Positions 5,546-5,666 of a stretch of 5,666 nt of DNA are shown here, in pieces (positions within the stretch are counted from its first letter, which is position 1; each line of letters starts with the position of its first letter). The translations under genes were made by a program, and so were the position numbers. Source of the stretch: RGIG7300 sp045649645 (GTDB taxonomy: Bacteria; Bacillota; Clostridia; Oscillospirales; CAG-272); contig JAZRQH010000174.1 in assembly GCA_045649645.1 (NCBI GenBank), positions 1 to 5,666 on the forward strand. The letters are read 5' to 3'. Under the pieces are notes generated by a model. The model searched no databases and had not been told where the DNA came from. It saw only the letters and a list, made by a program, of their open reading frames with translations.

Positions 5546-5666
5546 TATTCTGTCTCCTCGGTATTAAGATTTCTTTCTTCTATCAGGTATTCAACGAATA
5601 TATCTCCGTAAGGATGCTCCTTCATATAATTAAGGAGATATTCGTCACTGAAAAGCGCACCAACAG
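5545..5666 (-). CDS. Unrecognised protein, C-terminal 39 residues only (5' end outside window)
   Basis: The - strand frame is open from the right edge (first full codon at 5664) to a TAA at 5547-5545. It encodes 39 residues, an acidic, probably helical tail with segments SDEYLLNYMKEHPYGD and EYLIEERNLNTEETE. The TAA shares its last base with the A of the repressor ATG (TAATG), a classic coupled junction, and the repressor's AGGAG lies within this frame. Both support a real gene rather than chance. An internal ATG (MKEHPYGD) has AAGGAG only after it, not before it, so a micro-gene starting there is unlikely. I cannot identify the family from so short a tail. It is the upstream neighbour in the same cluster. 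Confidence 0.6.
   Translation of the reverse strand, partial: VGALFSDEYLLNYMKEHPYGDIFVEYLIEERNLNTEETE
5554..5558 (-). promoter_or_regulatory. Ribosome binding site of the BlaI-type repressor
   Basis: AGGAG on the - strand lies 8 nt before the ATG at 5545 and supports that start. It falls within the last codons of the upstream partial gene (the Glu-Glu of NTEETE). Confidence 0.75.

Noticed and set aside
5546..5666. A BlaI operator of the TACAnnTGTA type upstream of the repressor
   Set aside because: No such dyad is seen in the visible stretch, which is coding for the upstream gene; the regulatory region must lie further right.

Overview
The window looks like chromosome from a Gram-positive member of the Clostridia, most likely an uncultured gut Oscillospiraceae/Ruminococcus-type bacterium. 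The grounds are purine-rich Shine-Dalgarno sequences, moderate GC, a BlaI/M56 regulator pair, S-layer-homology (SLH) domains, and InlB-type (Flg_new) repeats. The taxonomic assignment is inference from gene content only.

Layout: two convergent gene groups meet at a 139-bp intergenic region (2194-2332). On the + strand, positions 1-1118 carry the 3' part of a membrane-anchored transglutaminase-like protein. After 13 bp comes homoserine dehydrogenase (1132-2193), which lacks the usual C-terminal ACT domain. On the - strand, reading leftward from the right edge, is a tightly packed cluster: the C-terminus of an unrecognised gene (ends 5545), a BlaI-type repressor (5545-5183, overlapping by one base), a BlaR1-like M56 membrane metallopeptidase (5181-3469), and a secreted SLH protein (3457-2333). 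The junctions are a 1-base overlap, a 1-bp gap and a gap of 8-11 bp, so these are almost certainly co-transcribed and probably translationally coupled.

The convergent region holds two perfect hairpins (2231-2259 and 2303-2328), each next to a heptanucleotide tandem repeat. The second hairpin is a good terminator for the - strand cluster. The first probably ends the + strand pair and may work in both directions.

How the genes may work together: in classical bla/mec systems a BlaR1/MecR1 membrane protease with an extracellular penicillin-binding sensor inactivates the BlaI/MecI repressor. Here the protease core (HERAH plus ELACD) and the repressor, including an Asn-Phe pair at the expected cleavage position, are present. 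The beta-lactam sensor is not. In its place are a roughly 90-residue Glu/Lys-Thr-Pro pentapeptide stalk and two InlB-type beta repeats. The next gene encodes an SLH cell-wall-binding protein. The cluster therefore looks like a rewired BlaR/BlaI circuit that senses something at the cell surface, and it is the most interesting part of the window. No beta-lactamase, penicillin-binding protein, tRNA, rRNA, CRISPR array or mobile element was seen.
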